64,000 bases of DNA, taken from contig NZ_PGFV01000004.1 in the NCBI RefSeq assembly GCF_021023135.1, positions 248,001 through 312,000 of the forward strand, given 5' to 3'. A program made the translations under genes and the position numbers. How positions within the stretch are numbered: position 1 is the first letter of the stretch; the number at the start of each line of letters is the position of its first letter. Source of the DNA: Brevibacterium sp. CCUG 69071 (GTDB lineage Bacteria > Actinomycetota > Actinomycetes > Actinomycetales > Brevibacteriaceae). The notes under the pieces are model-generated. The model did not search any database, was not told the DNA's origin, and was given only the letters and a program-made list of their open reading frames with translations. Below, in pieces: positions 6,624 through 15,466 of the stretch.

Positions 6624-7415
6624 GTGAGAATCGCTACCTGGAATGTGAACTCGATCCGCGCCCGCCACGATCGCATCGGGGCCTGGCTGGATCGCACCGA
6701 TGTCGACGTCCTGGCCATACAGGAACTCAAGTGCAAGGACGAACAGTTCCCGGAGGACCTGTTCACCTCCCGCGGCTACGAGGTCAGCTTCCACGGCTTC
6801 AGCCAGTGGAACGGAGTGGCGATCGCCTCTCGGGTCGGCCTGGCGGACACGGAGATCGGCTTCGCCGACATCCCCTCCTTCGGCGAGGAGCCCGTGGTCG
6901 AGGCCCGCGCCCTGTCCGCCGACTGCGGGGGCGTGCGCGTGTACTCCCTCTATGTGCCCAACGGCCGCGAGCTCGATCACCCGCACTACGGCTACAAGCT
7001 CGACTGGTACAAGGCGCTGACCGCCGACATCTCGGCACAGCTGACCCAGGACCCCGAGCGGAAGCTCGTGCTCTGCGGCGATTTCAACGTCGCCCCCTTG
7101 GACGAGGACGTGTGGGACATGGCCGAATTCGAGGGTGCCACCCACGTCTCCGATGCCGAACGTCGGGCCTTCGAGGACCTCCTCGGCGCGGGAATGAGTG
7201 AGGTCTCCCGCCAATTCACACCCGGCCCCGGGGTCTACACCTTCTGGGACTACCAGAAGCTGCGCTTCCCGAAGAAGCAGGGGATGCGCATCGACTTCCA
7301 GCTCGCCTCTCCGGCCCTGGCATCGACCGCGGCGGCGGGCTCGATCGACCGTGAGGAGCGCAAGGGCAAGGGCGCTTCCGATCACGCACCCGTGATCATC
7401 GACTACGACCTGTAG
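6624..7415 (+). CDS. xth: Exodeoxyribonuclease III / AP endonuclease
   Basis: A 263-residue EEP-fold nuclease for base-excision repair. It starts at GTG 6624 with MRIATWNVNSIRAR and carries the metal-binding Glu in AIQELKC, the Tyr segment VRVYSLYVPNGRE, the catalytic GDFNVAP, and the terminal GASDHAPVIID His motif. The length fits the XthA family (about 260). The gene stands alone, transcribed rightward. Its last codons are part of a degenerate tandem repeat that continues to about 7460. Confidence 0.95.
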   Translation: MRIATWNVNSIRARHDRIGAWLDRTDVDVLAIQELKCKDEQFPEDLFTSRGYEVSFHGFSQWNGVAIASRVGLADTEIGFADIPSFGEEPVVEARALSADCGGVRVYSLYVPNGRELDHPHYGYKLDWYKALTADISAQLTQDPERKLVLCGDFNVAPLDEDVWDMAEFEGATHVSDAERRAFEDLLGAGMSEVSRQFTPGPGVYTFWDYQKLRFPKKQGMRIDFQLASPALASTAAAGSIDREERKGKGASDHAPVIIDYDL

Positions 7416-7460
7416 ATACGCCCCGTAGATAAAACCTGCAGATACGACCTGCAGACCGCT
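7408..7460 (+). repeat. Degenerate short tandem repeat at the end of xth
   Basis: Four units of 11-15 bases related to GACCTGTAGATAC run from the last xth codons into the intergenic space (GACCTGTAGATAC, GCCCCGTAGATAAA, ACCTGCAGATAC, GACCTGCAGACC). The stop codon TAG lies inside the first unit. Confidence 0.55.
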
Positions 7461-7588
7461 CGCGGCTCGCCGCGCCGACACCGATCGACGCTCCTGCGTC
7501 CTCCTCCCGACCACCATTCGGACCGAAAGCATGGACATCCCTCTCGTCTTCTGGTGAAGTTGAAGCAGAAGCGAGGAAGGTGACGAGG

Positions 7589-8503
7589 ATGTCAGCAACT
7601 GTCCGCGAACTGGTCGATGAGGCCTACGACCGGCGTGAATCCACATGGCGGGCCGCCCTGGAGACGGTCAACGACTGGGTCGAGTCCGCCCGCTCCACCT
7701 CCCCGCTCCTCGCTGGCGACCGGGTCCGCCTGGCCGCCGGTCGGATCAAGGATCGGCTCCGCACCGGGGAGAAGCTGCGACGCAAGCTCGCCGATGCCAA
7801 TGATGAGATCCACGAGGCCGTCGAGGTGGAGAACCAGGTCATCGATGTCGTCGGGACTCGCGTGGTGTGCCGGACCGAACGTGAGCAGTCGGCCCTGTGG
7901 AACCTCCTCGTCGACCGCAATGACGATTCGAACCTCTCCGTCGCCGAGGTGCGCGACTATTCCGCCGGACCGAAACCCTCCGGGTACCGCGGCCGGCACC
8001 TCATCATCGAAGTCCCCTTCGACGCCGAACCCTCGGTCCTCGTCGAACTCCAGCTGCGCACGATCATGCAGGACGCCTGGTGCGTGCTCGCCGAGGAGCA
8101 TCTGTTCAAGCCCGGTCAAGCGCTGAAGTCCGATGCCCAGCAGGAACGGCTCTCCCTCATCCTCTCCGGTCTGCTCGCCGAGGCGGACTCCGTCGCCGGC
8201 TTCATCGCCGACGATGTCGGGGCCTATCTGGGAATGGGCAACGCCTCACCGCCGCGGGACCTCGATGACCTCGAGGAGATGGCCGATCCGGCCATCGAAG
8301 TCACGATCCGCGAGCTCAACCATTCCTATGTCCTCGCCGCCGACGAGGTGGGGCGGCACGGCATCATCCGGCTGGAGAATCTCGGACTGACCCCGGACAA
8401 TCCCGAGCACTCGGCCTTCCCGCATCCCGGGGACAAGCTGCAGGTGCGTATGGACGAGTCGAACACCACCCGCTATTTCATCCCCGTCGCCGACGAGCGC
8501 TGA
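7589..8503 (+). CDS. RelA/SpoT-domain (p)ppGpp synthetase family protein
   Basis: About 304 residues with only the synthetase domain. The ATP site RIKDRLRTGEKLRRK is at about 48-62, the acidic strand DVVGTRVV near 88, GYRGRHLIIE near 132, and VELQLRTIMQDAW near 152; the Asp and second Glu needed for catalysis are present. There is no HD hydrolase, TGS or ACT domain. The C-terminal 100 residues are family-specific and unassigned. ATG 7589 suits the AGGAAGG site (7574-7580) better than GTG 7580. It probably makes alarmone without a long RelA regulatory half. Confidence 0.87.
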   Translation: MSATVRELVDEAYDRRESTWRAALETVNDWVESARSTSPLLAGDRVRLAAGRIKDRLRTGEKLRRKLADANDEIHEAVEVENQVIDVVGTRVVCRTEREQSALWNLLVDRNDDSNLSVAEVRDYSAGPKPSGYRGRHLIIEVPFDAEPSVLVELQLRTIMQDAWCVLAEEHLFKPGQALKSDAQQERLSLILSGLLAEADSVAGFIADDVGAYLGMGNASPPRDLDDLEEMADPAIEVTIRELNHSYVLAADEVGRHGIIRLENLGLTPDNPEHSAFPHPGDKLQVRMDESNTTRYFIPVADER

Positions 8504-8545
8504 GGCGGGTTCTCCGGCCGGGGGCCGACGCCGGATCCTTCCGGG

Positions 8546-9373
8546 TCAGACAGTGCCGTCTTCGAGGCGCTCGAGTGTGTCCAGCGACCACCGGAAGCTG
8601 TGTTCGAAGTCCCTGATGCCGATCACGAACTCTTCGGAGCCCAGATCCCAGCTGATGTCGAGCGAATGCTCGGCGACGTCCTCCGCGAGGTCCGAGGCCA
8701 CCTCGTCGTGGAGCTTCTTGAGGTCGACCTTGCGCAGCTTCTCGGCGTCGGCGAACTTCGTTCCGCCCGCGTCGTCGTCATCGACCACCGGAGCGCTGCC
8801 CTTCGCGAAGTTGACGACCTTCCCTGTGCCTTCCTTCGTCCGCCCGGTCACCGACAGCGTGTCCCCAGAGCCGCGGACCGCGGCGAATCGGGTGAGGCCG
8901 GCGTCGGCGGCGGCTCCGATCGCCGTGGGCATCGTGTCCTTCTGCCACAGCCTCACCTCCACGAGGTCCGTGGGAACGGAGCCCTCGGGAGTCGGTTCCT
9001 GCGCCGGGTCCGTCGTCGACTCGGCGGATGATTCGGCCGATGACTCGGCGGCACCCGAGATGCCCGCGGACACGCGGTCGGTGACGAAATAGGACGCCGC
9101 ACCGATGAGCACGACGCCTGCCGCGCCGGAGAGGAGCCGGCGACGACTCACCCGCCTCTGCTCCTTCTCGAGTGTCTCGTCCTCCCAGTGGAAGGGGATG
9201 TCGGCAACGAGTCCGTCGAGGGTGTCGAAGCTTTCGGCACCCTCGGCGGCCGTGACGCGCTCGGTCTGCTCGGCGGTGTCGATCCGACCGTCGGCGAGGG
9301 CCTCGTTGATCGCCGTGATGTACGGTTCCCGTTCGTCGCGGGAGGGCCGCAGTGATGTCTTCCTATTCGCCAT
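8546..9373 (-). CDS. DUF1707-domain membrane-anchored protein (copy 1)
   Basis: A 275-residue protein. The N-terminal 60 residues match DUF1707 (RDEREPYITAINEALADGRI, then DTAEQTERVTAAEGAESFDT). A basic stretch RRVSRRR precedes one membrane helix (LLSGAAGVVLIGAASYFVTD). A Ser/Glu-rich linker with AESSAESSAES repeats follows, then an extracellular domain of about 160 residues that I cannot name. ATG 9373 lies one base from the stop of a paralogous gene of the same architecture. The function is unknown; the layout suggests a cytoplasmic sensor helix pair tied to an external domain. Confidence 0.75.
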   Translation of the reverse strand: MANRKTSLRPSRDEREPYITAINEALADGRIDTAEQTERVTAAEGAESFDTLDGLVADIPFHWEDETLEKEQRRVSRRRLLSGAAGVVLIGAASYFVTDRVSAGISGAAESSAESSAESTTDPAQEPTPEGSVPTDLVEVRLWQKDTMPTAIGAAADAGLTRFAAVRGSGDTLSVTGRTKEGTGKVVNFAKGSAPVVDDDDAGGTKFADAEKLRKVDLKKLHDEVASDLAEDVAEHSLDISWDLGSEEFVIGIRDFEHSFRWSLDTLERLEDGTV

Positions 9374-9374
9374 C

Positions 9375-10193
9375 TCAGTCCTCATCCTGCCGGGCGATGC
9401 GCAGAAGCTGGCTGCCGTCCTTCGTCCATTCGAGTGAGCCCGAACCGACGCCGTAGTCATCGCCTTCGACGTAGACCGAGATCGTCGGCTCGCCGTCGCC
9501 GGACGTCGTGATCTCGGCACGTGTGACGGTCTTGCCCCCGAGCTTGTCGAGAGCGCCGCGGCACATCGTGGGGATGAGGTCGAAGTCCATGCCCTCGAGT
9601 GTGAACAGGGAGTCGTTTCGGCCCAGGTGCGCGGAGGGCTGCACCTCGATCTCGTCGCCCCCGTAGCTCTGGATCGAGTCGAGTCCGCTGCGGTTCTTCG
9701 GACTCCTCGCGCTCGCGGTGAAGTCGCCCGAGGAGAAGCTCATGAACTGGAAGTCCCGGTATCCCTTCTTCTTCACCGCGGCGACGACGCCCTCGATCGC
9801 GGTCGCGTCTGTGGGGTAGTCGGTCGTCTGCGACTGCGTGGATTCGGCTGCCGGCTCCCCCGATCCGCCGCCCAGGCCGTCGCTGAACCCGCCGATGGCA
9901 CCGAGGATTCCGGCACCGATGAAGAAGAGCGATCGGCGGCTGACCTTCGTCGACGTTCTGCCCCGCCGCTGTCGGTCGAGAGCCTCGGCACGAGTCACCG
10001 TCGTCGGGAACTCGGTCTCCGGCTGCGGCAGGTCCGCCAGCGCCTCACGGAGTTCATCGGCGCTGTCACCGGACTCGACGAGGGTAGAGCGCCGTTCGAA
10101 CTCCGCATCGTCGATGCGTCCGTCCGCGTACGCCTGCGACAGTGCCGAACGGAAGGAATCGCGCTCAGCGAAAGAGGGCCGCAGGGAAGTCAC
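9375..10193 (-). CDS. DUF1707-domain membrane-anchored protein (copy 2)
   Basis: A 272-residue paralogue of the following gene. It has DUF1707 at 1-57 (FAERDSFRSALSQAYADGRI, then DDAEFERRSTLVESG), a basic KVSRR before the membrane helix SLFFIGAGILGAIGGFSDGL, a Gly/Ser/Thr linker, and an outer domain containing an FQFMSFSSGDFTASAR segment. The likely start is GTG 10193, without a clear ribosome site. The twin arrangement suggests duplication followed by divergence; both outer domains end in beta-rich segments. No activity can be assigned. Confidence 0.72.
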   Translation of the reverse strand: MTSLRPSFAERDSFRSALSQAYADGRIDDAEFERRSTLVESGDSADELREALADLPQPETEFPTTVTRAEALDRQRRGRTSTKVSRRSLFFIGAGILGAIGGFSDGLGGGSGEPAAESTQSQTTDYPTDATAIEGVVAAVKKKGYRDFQFMSFSSGDFTASARSPKNRSGLDSIQSYGGDEIEVQPSAHLGRNDSLFTLEGMDFDLIPTMCRGALDKLGGKTVTRAEITTSGDGEPTISVYVEGDDYGVGSGSLEWTKDGSQLLRIARQDED

Positions 10194-10268
10194 CAGAAAA
10201 TGATGCCACAGCGTCTGCGGCGATGCATGATGCGGCTGACGCGCGCGTACCGACTAGACTTGCATCCC

Positions 10269-11147
10269 ATGGGAAAGAAGTCGAAGCGTTCCAAGGAAGA
10301 TCTCATCGCCAAGCGTCTGGCCAGGGCCCAGGCCACGGCCTTCGTGGCGCGTCCGTTCGCGGACCTGCCCTTCGAGGCCGACCTCATCTGCCTGCGCGAG
10401 CTCGTGCCCGCCGCCACTGCGACGGCGAAGCTCAAGGAGGAGTTCGGCGGTCGCGAGGTCACCATCACCTCCCTGCTGCCCGCCGCCTGGCAGGCCTGGC
10501 ACCGTGAGGACGGGCAGATCCTCGCCGGCATGCAGGTGCCCGTGTCCTCGACCGATCCCTCCCGTGACGTCGCCCGCGGAATCCTCACCGCCGCCGAGGC
10601 GGCACCCGGGTCGTCCGTGGAGTCGACGACCGAGCCCGGCGAGGGCCCCCGACTGCAGGACATCCTCGATGTCACCCACCCCTTCGATGTGCGCGTGCTC
10701 GAGACCTTCGACTACTGGAAGCTGCCCGAGGCAGAGACCGATTCCGACGTCGCCGCGGCCCTCGAACAGGCCAATGAGTCGATCGCCCCGACGGAGAAGT
10801 TCGCCTCGGTGAATTCGGCCTACTGGACCGAGATGTCCGGGCGCACCTACGTCCGCTGGGCCCGCCCCGAGGGCGAGGATCGGATCGTCGATGCGCTGGC
10901 CCGCCTGCAGGCAGAGAAGGCCAACGACCTCGGCGGGCCGGGATCCTTCCTCGGCTACTTCCGCGCCCACGGCATCATCGTGCCCGTCTGGGAGCTCGAG
11001 TTCGGCACCCAGGTCGACGATGTCGAAGAGCCCATCGCCGAGTTCGGCAAGCGCCTCGACGAGGTCCTGAACACGAGCCAGCCGCTGAGCACCGAGGCGC
11101 GCCGGGTTCGTTCGGGAATCGTCGCCCGCCAGCTGACCATCCACTGA
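10269..11147 (+). CDS. DUF5926 family protein
   Basis: A 292-residue protein beginning MGKKSKRSKEDLIAKRLARA, a strongly basic start followed by FADLPFEADLICLRELVPAA. Proteins of this kind are restricted to Actinomycetota and are annotated DUF5926; no function is established. The body is soluble, with regularly spaced Trp/Tyr residues (YWKLPEAE, AYWTEMSGRTYVRWARP) and a C-terminal helix EFGKRLDEVLN. It is followed seven bases later by a GT2 glycosyltransferase and then pheA, a probable operon. Confidence 0.8.
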   Translation: MGKKSKRSKEDLIAKRLARAQATAFVARPFADLPFEADLICLRELVPAATATAKLKEEFGGREVTITSLLPAAWQAWHREDGQILAGMQVPVSSTDPSRDVARGILTAAEAAPGSSVESTTEPGEGPRLQDILDVTHPFDVRVLETFDYWKLPEAETDSDVAAALEQANESIAPTEKFASVNSAYWTEMSGRTYVRWARPEGEDRIVDALARLQAEKANDLGGPGSFLGYFRAHGIIVPVWELEFGTQVDDVEEPIAEFGKRLDEVLNTSQPLSTEARRVRSGIVARQLTIH

Positions 11148-11154
11148 GGCGGCC

Positions 11155-11907
11155 ATGCCTGAGAACTCCCACGCCCCCGCGGCGATCGCCGCGATCATCC
11201 CCGCGATGGACGAATCCGAGCGGATCGCTGCGACCGTGGCCTCGGCCAAGCAGATTCCCGGCGTCGACATCGTCATGGTCGTCGACGACGGCTCATCCGA
11301 TGACACCGGTCCCCTGGCCCGTCGGGCCGGTGCCGAGGTGGTCACCCACCGGAAGAACAAGGGCAAGGCCGCAGCCATAATGACCGGGGCCTTCGCGATC
11401 CGGAACCGGGAGATCTCCGATGCCGATCCCGGTCAGGAACCCGAGCACCGGGCCCTGCTGTTCATCGACGGCGACCTCGAGGACTCCGCCCTGAACACCG
11501 CGCCGCTGGCCGCTCCGGTGCTCGCCGGCGAGGCCGATATGACGATCGCGATCCTGCCGGCGCAGAAGCGCAAGGGCGGCGGCTTCGGCTTCGTTGTGGG
11601 ACTGGCGAAGAAGGGCATCGCCGAACTCTCCGGCTTCGAGGCCACCCAGCCGCTCTCGGGCATGCGCTGCCTGTCCCGGGAGGCCTTCGACGCGGCCCTG
11701 CCCTTCGCTGCCGGCTGGGGCGTCGAAGCGGCCATGACCATCGACGTCGTCAACGCCGGGCTGCGGGTGACCGAGGTCGAATGCGATCTCCACCACCGGG
11801 TCACCGGCAGAGACCTCAAGGCGCAGCTGCACCGTGCCGCCCAGTACCGCGACGTCGCCCGCGCCATCCTCGTCCGCCGTCTGCGCGCGAAACGAGGCGG
11901 GAAGTGA
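11155..11907 (+). CDS. Family 2 glycosyltransferase
   Basis: A 250-residue GT-A fold protein with VVDDGSSDDTGPLARRAGAE near residue 41, the GKAAAIMTGAF helix and the metal-binding LFIDGDLED at about 103 in place of a plain DxD. A GFGFVVGLAKKGIAELSG segment and LSGMRCLSREAF resemble the acceptor side of dolichol- or glucosyl-3-phosphoglycerate-type GT2 enzymes. It has no C-terminal membrane helix. Its TGA overlaps the GTG of pheA (GTGA at 11904). The acceptor and sugar donor are unknown. Confidence 0.85.
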   Translation: MPENSHAPAAIAAIIPAMDESERIAATVASAKQIPGVDIVMVVDDGSSDDTGPLARRAGAEVVTHRKNKGKAAAIMTGAFAIRNREISDADPGQEPEHRALLFIDGDLEDSALNTAPLAAPVLAGEADMTIAILPAQKRKGGGFGFVVGLAKKGIAELSGFEATQPLSGMRCLSREAFDAALPFAAGWGVEAAMTIDVVNAGLRVTEVECDLHHRVTGRDLKAQLHRAAQYRDVARAILVRRLRAKRGGK

Positions 11908-12842
11908 GCGCGAACCGCTTCGCCTTCCTCGGACCCGAAGCCACCTTCACCGAGGCGGCGCTGCTGAAGTACCTCGACGACACGGGCCTGGCCTCGACCG
12001 CGACGACCCAGCCGATGCGCAATGCCGCCGCGGCCCTCGCCGCCGTCCTCGAGGGCGACTGCGATGCCGCTGTGGTCCCGATCGAGAACTCCGTCGAGGG
12101 CGGAGTCCCGGCCACGATCGATGCTCTGACCGAGCACGGCAGGCTCCAGATCATCGCCGAGGTGGTCGTGCCCGTCCGCTTCGTCCTCGCCGTGAAGCCG
12201 GGGACTCCGCGAGAGTCGCTGAGTTCCTTCGGCTCCCACCCCCACGGGGAGGCCCAGGTGCGGACCTTCATGTCCGAACACTTCCCCGATGCCGTCTATC
12301 TGCCGACCTCGTCCACGGCCGCAGCCGCGAGAGATCTGGCCAATGACGCCGGAGACCATGTGGCCGCGGTGTGTCCGGCCCTGGCGGCCGAACGCTACGG
12401 GCTCGACGTCATCGCCGATGACATCGGCGACCGCCAGGACGCGGTCACCCGCTTCGTCGTCGTCTCCCGTCCGGGTCCGATCCCGGCGGCCACCGGCGCG
12501 GACAAGACCACCGTAGTCGCGGCCCTGCGCTCCGACCGTGCCGGCGCCCTGCTCGAACTGCTCGAACAGTTCTCCAGCCGCGGGATCAACATGTCGCGGA
12601 TCGAATCCCGGCCGACCGGGGACGGGCTCGGCCTCTACCAGTTCTCGATCGACCTGCTCGGCCACATCCATGAGGCACGGATGGCCGAGGCCCTGCAGGG
12701 CGTCCACCGGGTGACCCTGAAGCTGTGGTTCCTCGGCAGCTACCCCAGCGCGGACGGCTCCGCGGTGCCGGTGGATCCGACGACCACCGACGAGTCCTTC
12801 GGATCCGCGGCGGCCTGGTTGGAGTCGACCCTGCGCGGCTGA
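11904..12842 (+). CDS. pheA: Prephenate dehydratase
   Basis: A 312-residue monofunctional prephenate dehydratase, converting prephenate to phenylpyruvate in phenylalanine synthesis. It begins at GTG 11904 with FAFLGPEATFTEAAL. It has the active-site strand VPIENSVEGGVPATID, the STAAAARDL segment, and the essential DAVTRFVVV Thr-Arg-Phe motif. An ACT domain follows, containing GALLELLEQFSSRGINMSRI and the phenylalanine-binding ESRP. The ACT domain implies feedback inhibition by phenylalanine. It has no chorismate mutase domain. It is translationally coupled to the glycosyltransferase. Confidence 0.96.
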   Translation: MSANRFAFLGPEATFTEAALLKYLDDTGLASTATTQPMRNAAAALAAVLEGDCDAAVVPIENSVEGGVPATIDALTEHGRLQIIAEVVVPVRFVLAVKPGTPRESLSSFGSHPHGEAQVRTFMSEHFPDAVYLPTSSTAAAARDLANDAGDHVAAVCPALAAERYGLDVIADDIGDRQDAVTRFVVVSRPGPIPAATGADKTTVVAALRSDRAGALLELLEQFSSRGINMSRIESRPTGDGLGLYQFSIDLLGHIHEARMAEALQGVHRVTLKLWFLGSYPSADGSAVPVDPTTTDESFGSAAAWLESTLRG

Positions 12843-12938
12843 GGTCGCCGAGGTGACGGTGGCGACCCGCGGTACTGCCCAGTAATCTGGGGGCAGAGGG
12901 ATCGATCGATCCGACCGCCGACGAAGGAGTCGCCCACG

Positions 12939-14633
12939 ATGAGCTCACCCACCACGCCCCCGGTGTCCACCGAGGTCGACGCCATCATCGTCGGAGCCGG
13001 CCTGGCCGGACTCGTCGCCGCCCACGAGCTCACCCAGGCCGGCAGACGAGTCCTCGTCCTCGATCAGGAGAACCGGGCCAACCTCGGCGGGCAGGCGTTC
13101 TGGTCCCTCGGCGGACTCTTCCTCATCGATTCCCCCGAGCAGCGCCGCCTCGGCGTCCATGACTCCCTCGAGCTGGCACGACGCGACTGGGCCACCTCGG
13201 CGGGTTTCGACCGCGCGGAGGACCACTGGCCGCGGAAGTGGGCCGAGGCCTATCTCGAGTTCGCCGCCGGGCAGAAGCGCAGCTACCTGCGTGACCTGGG
13301 GCTGCGCCTGACCCCGATCGTCGGCTGGGCCGAACGCGGCGGTTCAGGGGCTTCCGAACACGGCAATTCCGTGCCGCGCTTCCACCTCACCTGGGGCACC
13401 GGCCCCGAGGTGGTCCGGGTCTTCCGCGAACCCGTCGAACGCGCCGAGGCGAACGGCCTCGTCGACTTCGCGTTCCGCCATCGCGTGGACGAACTCATCA
13501 CCGAAGGCGGCGCCGTCGTCGGGGTGCGCGGACGCGTGCTGTCACCGAGCCACACCGCCCGCGGGGTGGCCTCGAACCGGGAGGAGCGCGAGGACTTCGT
13601 GCTCCGCGCTCCTGCCGTGATCGTCACCAGCGGCGGAATCGGGCACAACTTCGATCTCATGCGCAGGTACTGGCCGGTCGAGCGCCTCGGCGAGTTCCCG
13701 GACACGATGCTCGCCGGGGTTCCCGCCCATGTGGACGGGCGGATGCTCGCCATCTCCGAGGACGCCGGGGCGAGCCTGATCAACCGGGACCGGATCTGGG
13801 CGTACACGGAAGGCATCGAGAACTGGAATCCGATCTGGCCGAATCACGGCATCCGGATCATCCCGGGCCCGTCGTCGATGTGGTTCGATGCGGAGGGCCG
13901 ACGGTTTCCGGCACCGAACTATCCCGGCTTCGACACCAACCGGACGATGCGCACGATCCTCGAGAGCGGGTACGACTACTCGTGGTTCGTGCTCAACGAG
14001 TCGATCATCCGCAAGGAGTTCGCCCTCTCGGGTTCGGAGCAGAACCCGGACATCACGAAGAAGGACCTGCGGGTCACGCTCGATCGGGTGCGCTCGAGCG
14101 ATGCGCCGGCACCGGTCGAGGCGTTCAAACGCTACGGCTCGGACTTCGTCGTCGCCGAGACCACCGAGGAGCTCGTTGCGGGGATGAACGCCCGTTCGCG
14201 TGGGCCGCTCATCGACCACGACCGGCTCGTGGCCCAGATCGTCGAACGCGATGGGCAGATGGACAACGGGTTCTCCAAGGACGCGCAGGTCCAGGCGATC
14301 CACAATGCCCGATCCTACCTCGGCGACAAGATCGTGCGGGCGGCCAAGCCGCACAAGATCCTCGATCCAGCTCACGGTCCGCTCATCGCGGTGCGGTTGA
14401 GCCTGCTCTCCCGCAAGACCCTCGGCGGGCTCGAGACGAACCTCGACGGGCAGGTCATCGGGAGCTCAGGTGCACCGATTCCCGGACTCTTCGCCGCCGG
14501 TGAGGTGTCCGGCTTCGGCGGGGGCGGCATGCACGGGTACAACGCGCTGGAGGGCACCTTCCTCGGCGGCTGCATCTTCTCGGGCCTGCGGGCCGGGCGC
14601 GGGGTGGCAGATGGCTCAAGTGAAGGGAACTGA
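12939..14633 (+). CDS. FAD-binding dehydrogenase, KstD/fumarate-reductase-like
   Basis: A 564-residue flavoprotein. It has a Rossmann FAD motif AIIVGAGLAGLVAAHELTQA at about 15-35, a GGQAFWSLGGLFL segment, a second nucleotide-binding strand VIVTSGGIGHNFDLM, and the C-terminal FAD signature FAAGEVSGFGGGGMHGYNAL followed by GTFLGGCIFSGLRAG. Family members oxidise or reduce ketosteroids and related cyclic substrates. This branch is usually annotated only as FAD-binding dehydrogenase. GAAGGAG supports ATG 12939. It is followed at once by an SDR, so the two may act in sequence on one hydrophobic substrate. Confidence 0.88.
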   Translation: MSSPTTPPVSTEVDAIIVGAGLAGLVAAHELTQAGRRVLVLDQENRANLGGQAFWSLGGLFLIDSPEQRRLGVHDSLELARRDWATSAGFDRAEDHWPRKWAEAYLEFAAGQKRSYLRDLGLRLTPIVGWAERGGSGASEHGNSVPRFHLTWGTGPEVVRVFREPVERAEANGLVDFAFRHRVDELITEGGAVVGVRGRVLSPSHTARGVASNREEREDFVLRAPAVIVTSGGIGHNFDLMRRYWPVERLGEFPDTMLAGVPAHVDGRMLAISEDAGASLINRDRIWAYTEGIENWNPIWPNHGIRIIPGPSSMWFDAEGRRFPAPNYPGFDTNRTMRTILESGYDYSWFVLNESIIRKEFALSGSEQNPDITKKDLRVTLDRVRSSDAPAPVEAFKRYGSDFVVAETTEELVAGMNARSRGPLIDHDRLVAQIVERDGQMDNGFSKDAQVQAIHNARSYLGDKIVRAAKPHKILDPAHGPLIAVRLSLLSRKTLGGLETNLDGQVIGSSGAPIPGLFAAGEVSGFGGGGMHGYNALEGTFLGGCIFSGLRAGRGVADGSSEGN

Positions 14634-14634
14634 G

Positions 14635-15450
14635 ATGACGTCGAACAACCGCACCGCGCTCGTCACCGGCGGCACCTCCGGCATCGGAGCGGCCGTGGTC
14701 CGGATGCTCGCCTCCCGCGGCACCCGGGTGCTCGCGACCAGCCGGAACCCCGAAGCGATCGCCGAATCCGCCCGGATCCCCGGCGTGGACTATCTGCCGC
14801 TCGACCTCTCCGAACCGAACAGCATCACGGCACTGGCCGGCCGTCTCGACGAGGTCGACATCCTCGTCAACAATGCCGGCGAGAGCCAGTCCGGACCGTT
14901 CGAGGAGCTGCCGGTCGCGGCGATCGAGCGGCTGTTCCGCACGAACGTCTTCGGCGCGGTGCAGCTGAGTCAGCTGGTGCTCCCGCATATGCGCGCCCGT
15001 GGGCACGGTCGCGTCATCATGGTCGGGTCGATGCTCGCGAGCTTCCCCTTGGCCCATCGCAGCTCCTACGTCGCCTCGAAGGCGGCGCTGCGCGGTTTCG
15101 CCACGGCCGCCAGACAGGAGCTCTCCCCATTCGGCGTGTGGGTCAGCGTCGTCGAACCCGGGTCGATCGCCACCGGGATCGGGCAGCGACGCACGAAGTA
15201 CCTCGATGAGGGCTCCGTCTATGCCGAGGACGTGAGCACGATGCTTGAGCACCTCGATGCCAATGAGCGCGGTGGGATCTCCGCCGACACGGTCGCGGCG
15301 ACCATCCTCAAGCCCATCGAGGCGCAGCGGCCCCGCGAGTTCTACTCGGTGGGCAGTCGCTCGCCGTTGCCGTTCCTGCTCAAGCGGGCACTCCCCCGAG
15401 GTGTGATGTCACGGATCGTCGCCCGCCAACACGGGCTGTCGGGGCGCTGA
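14635..15450 (+). CDS. SDR family oxidoreductase
   Basis: A 271-residue classical SDR: ALVTGGTSGIGAAVVRML, then LATSRNPE (Arg favouring NADP), VDILVNNAGESQSG, the catalytic Ser in VIMVGSMLA, and YVASKAALRGF. The C-terminus continues into FLLKRALPRGVMSRIVARQH, as in SDRs acting on lipids or steroids. ATG 14635 lies two bases after the flavoprotein stop, with GAAGGGA upstream, so the two are one operon. The substrate is not evident. Confidence 0.88.
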   Translation: MTSNNRTALVTGGTSGIGAAVVRMLASRGTRVLATSRNPEAIAESARIPGVDYLPLDLSEPNSITALAGRLDEVDILVNNAGESQSGPFEELPVAAIERLFRTNVFGAVQLSQLVLPHMRARGHGRVIMVGSMLASFPLAHRSSYVASKAALRGFATAARQELSPFGVWVSVVEPGSIATGIGQRRTKYLDEGSVYAEDVSTMLEHLDANERGGISADTVAATILKPIEAQRPREFYSVGSRSPLPFLLKRALPRGVMSRIVARQHGLSGR

Positions 15451-15466
15451 GGGCGGGCCCCTCCTC

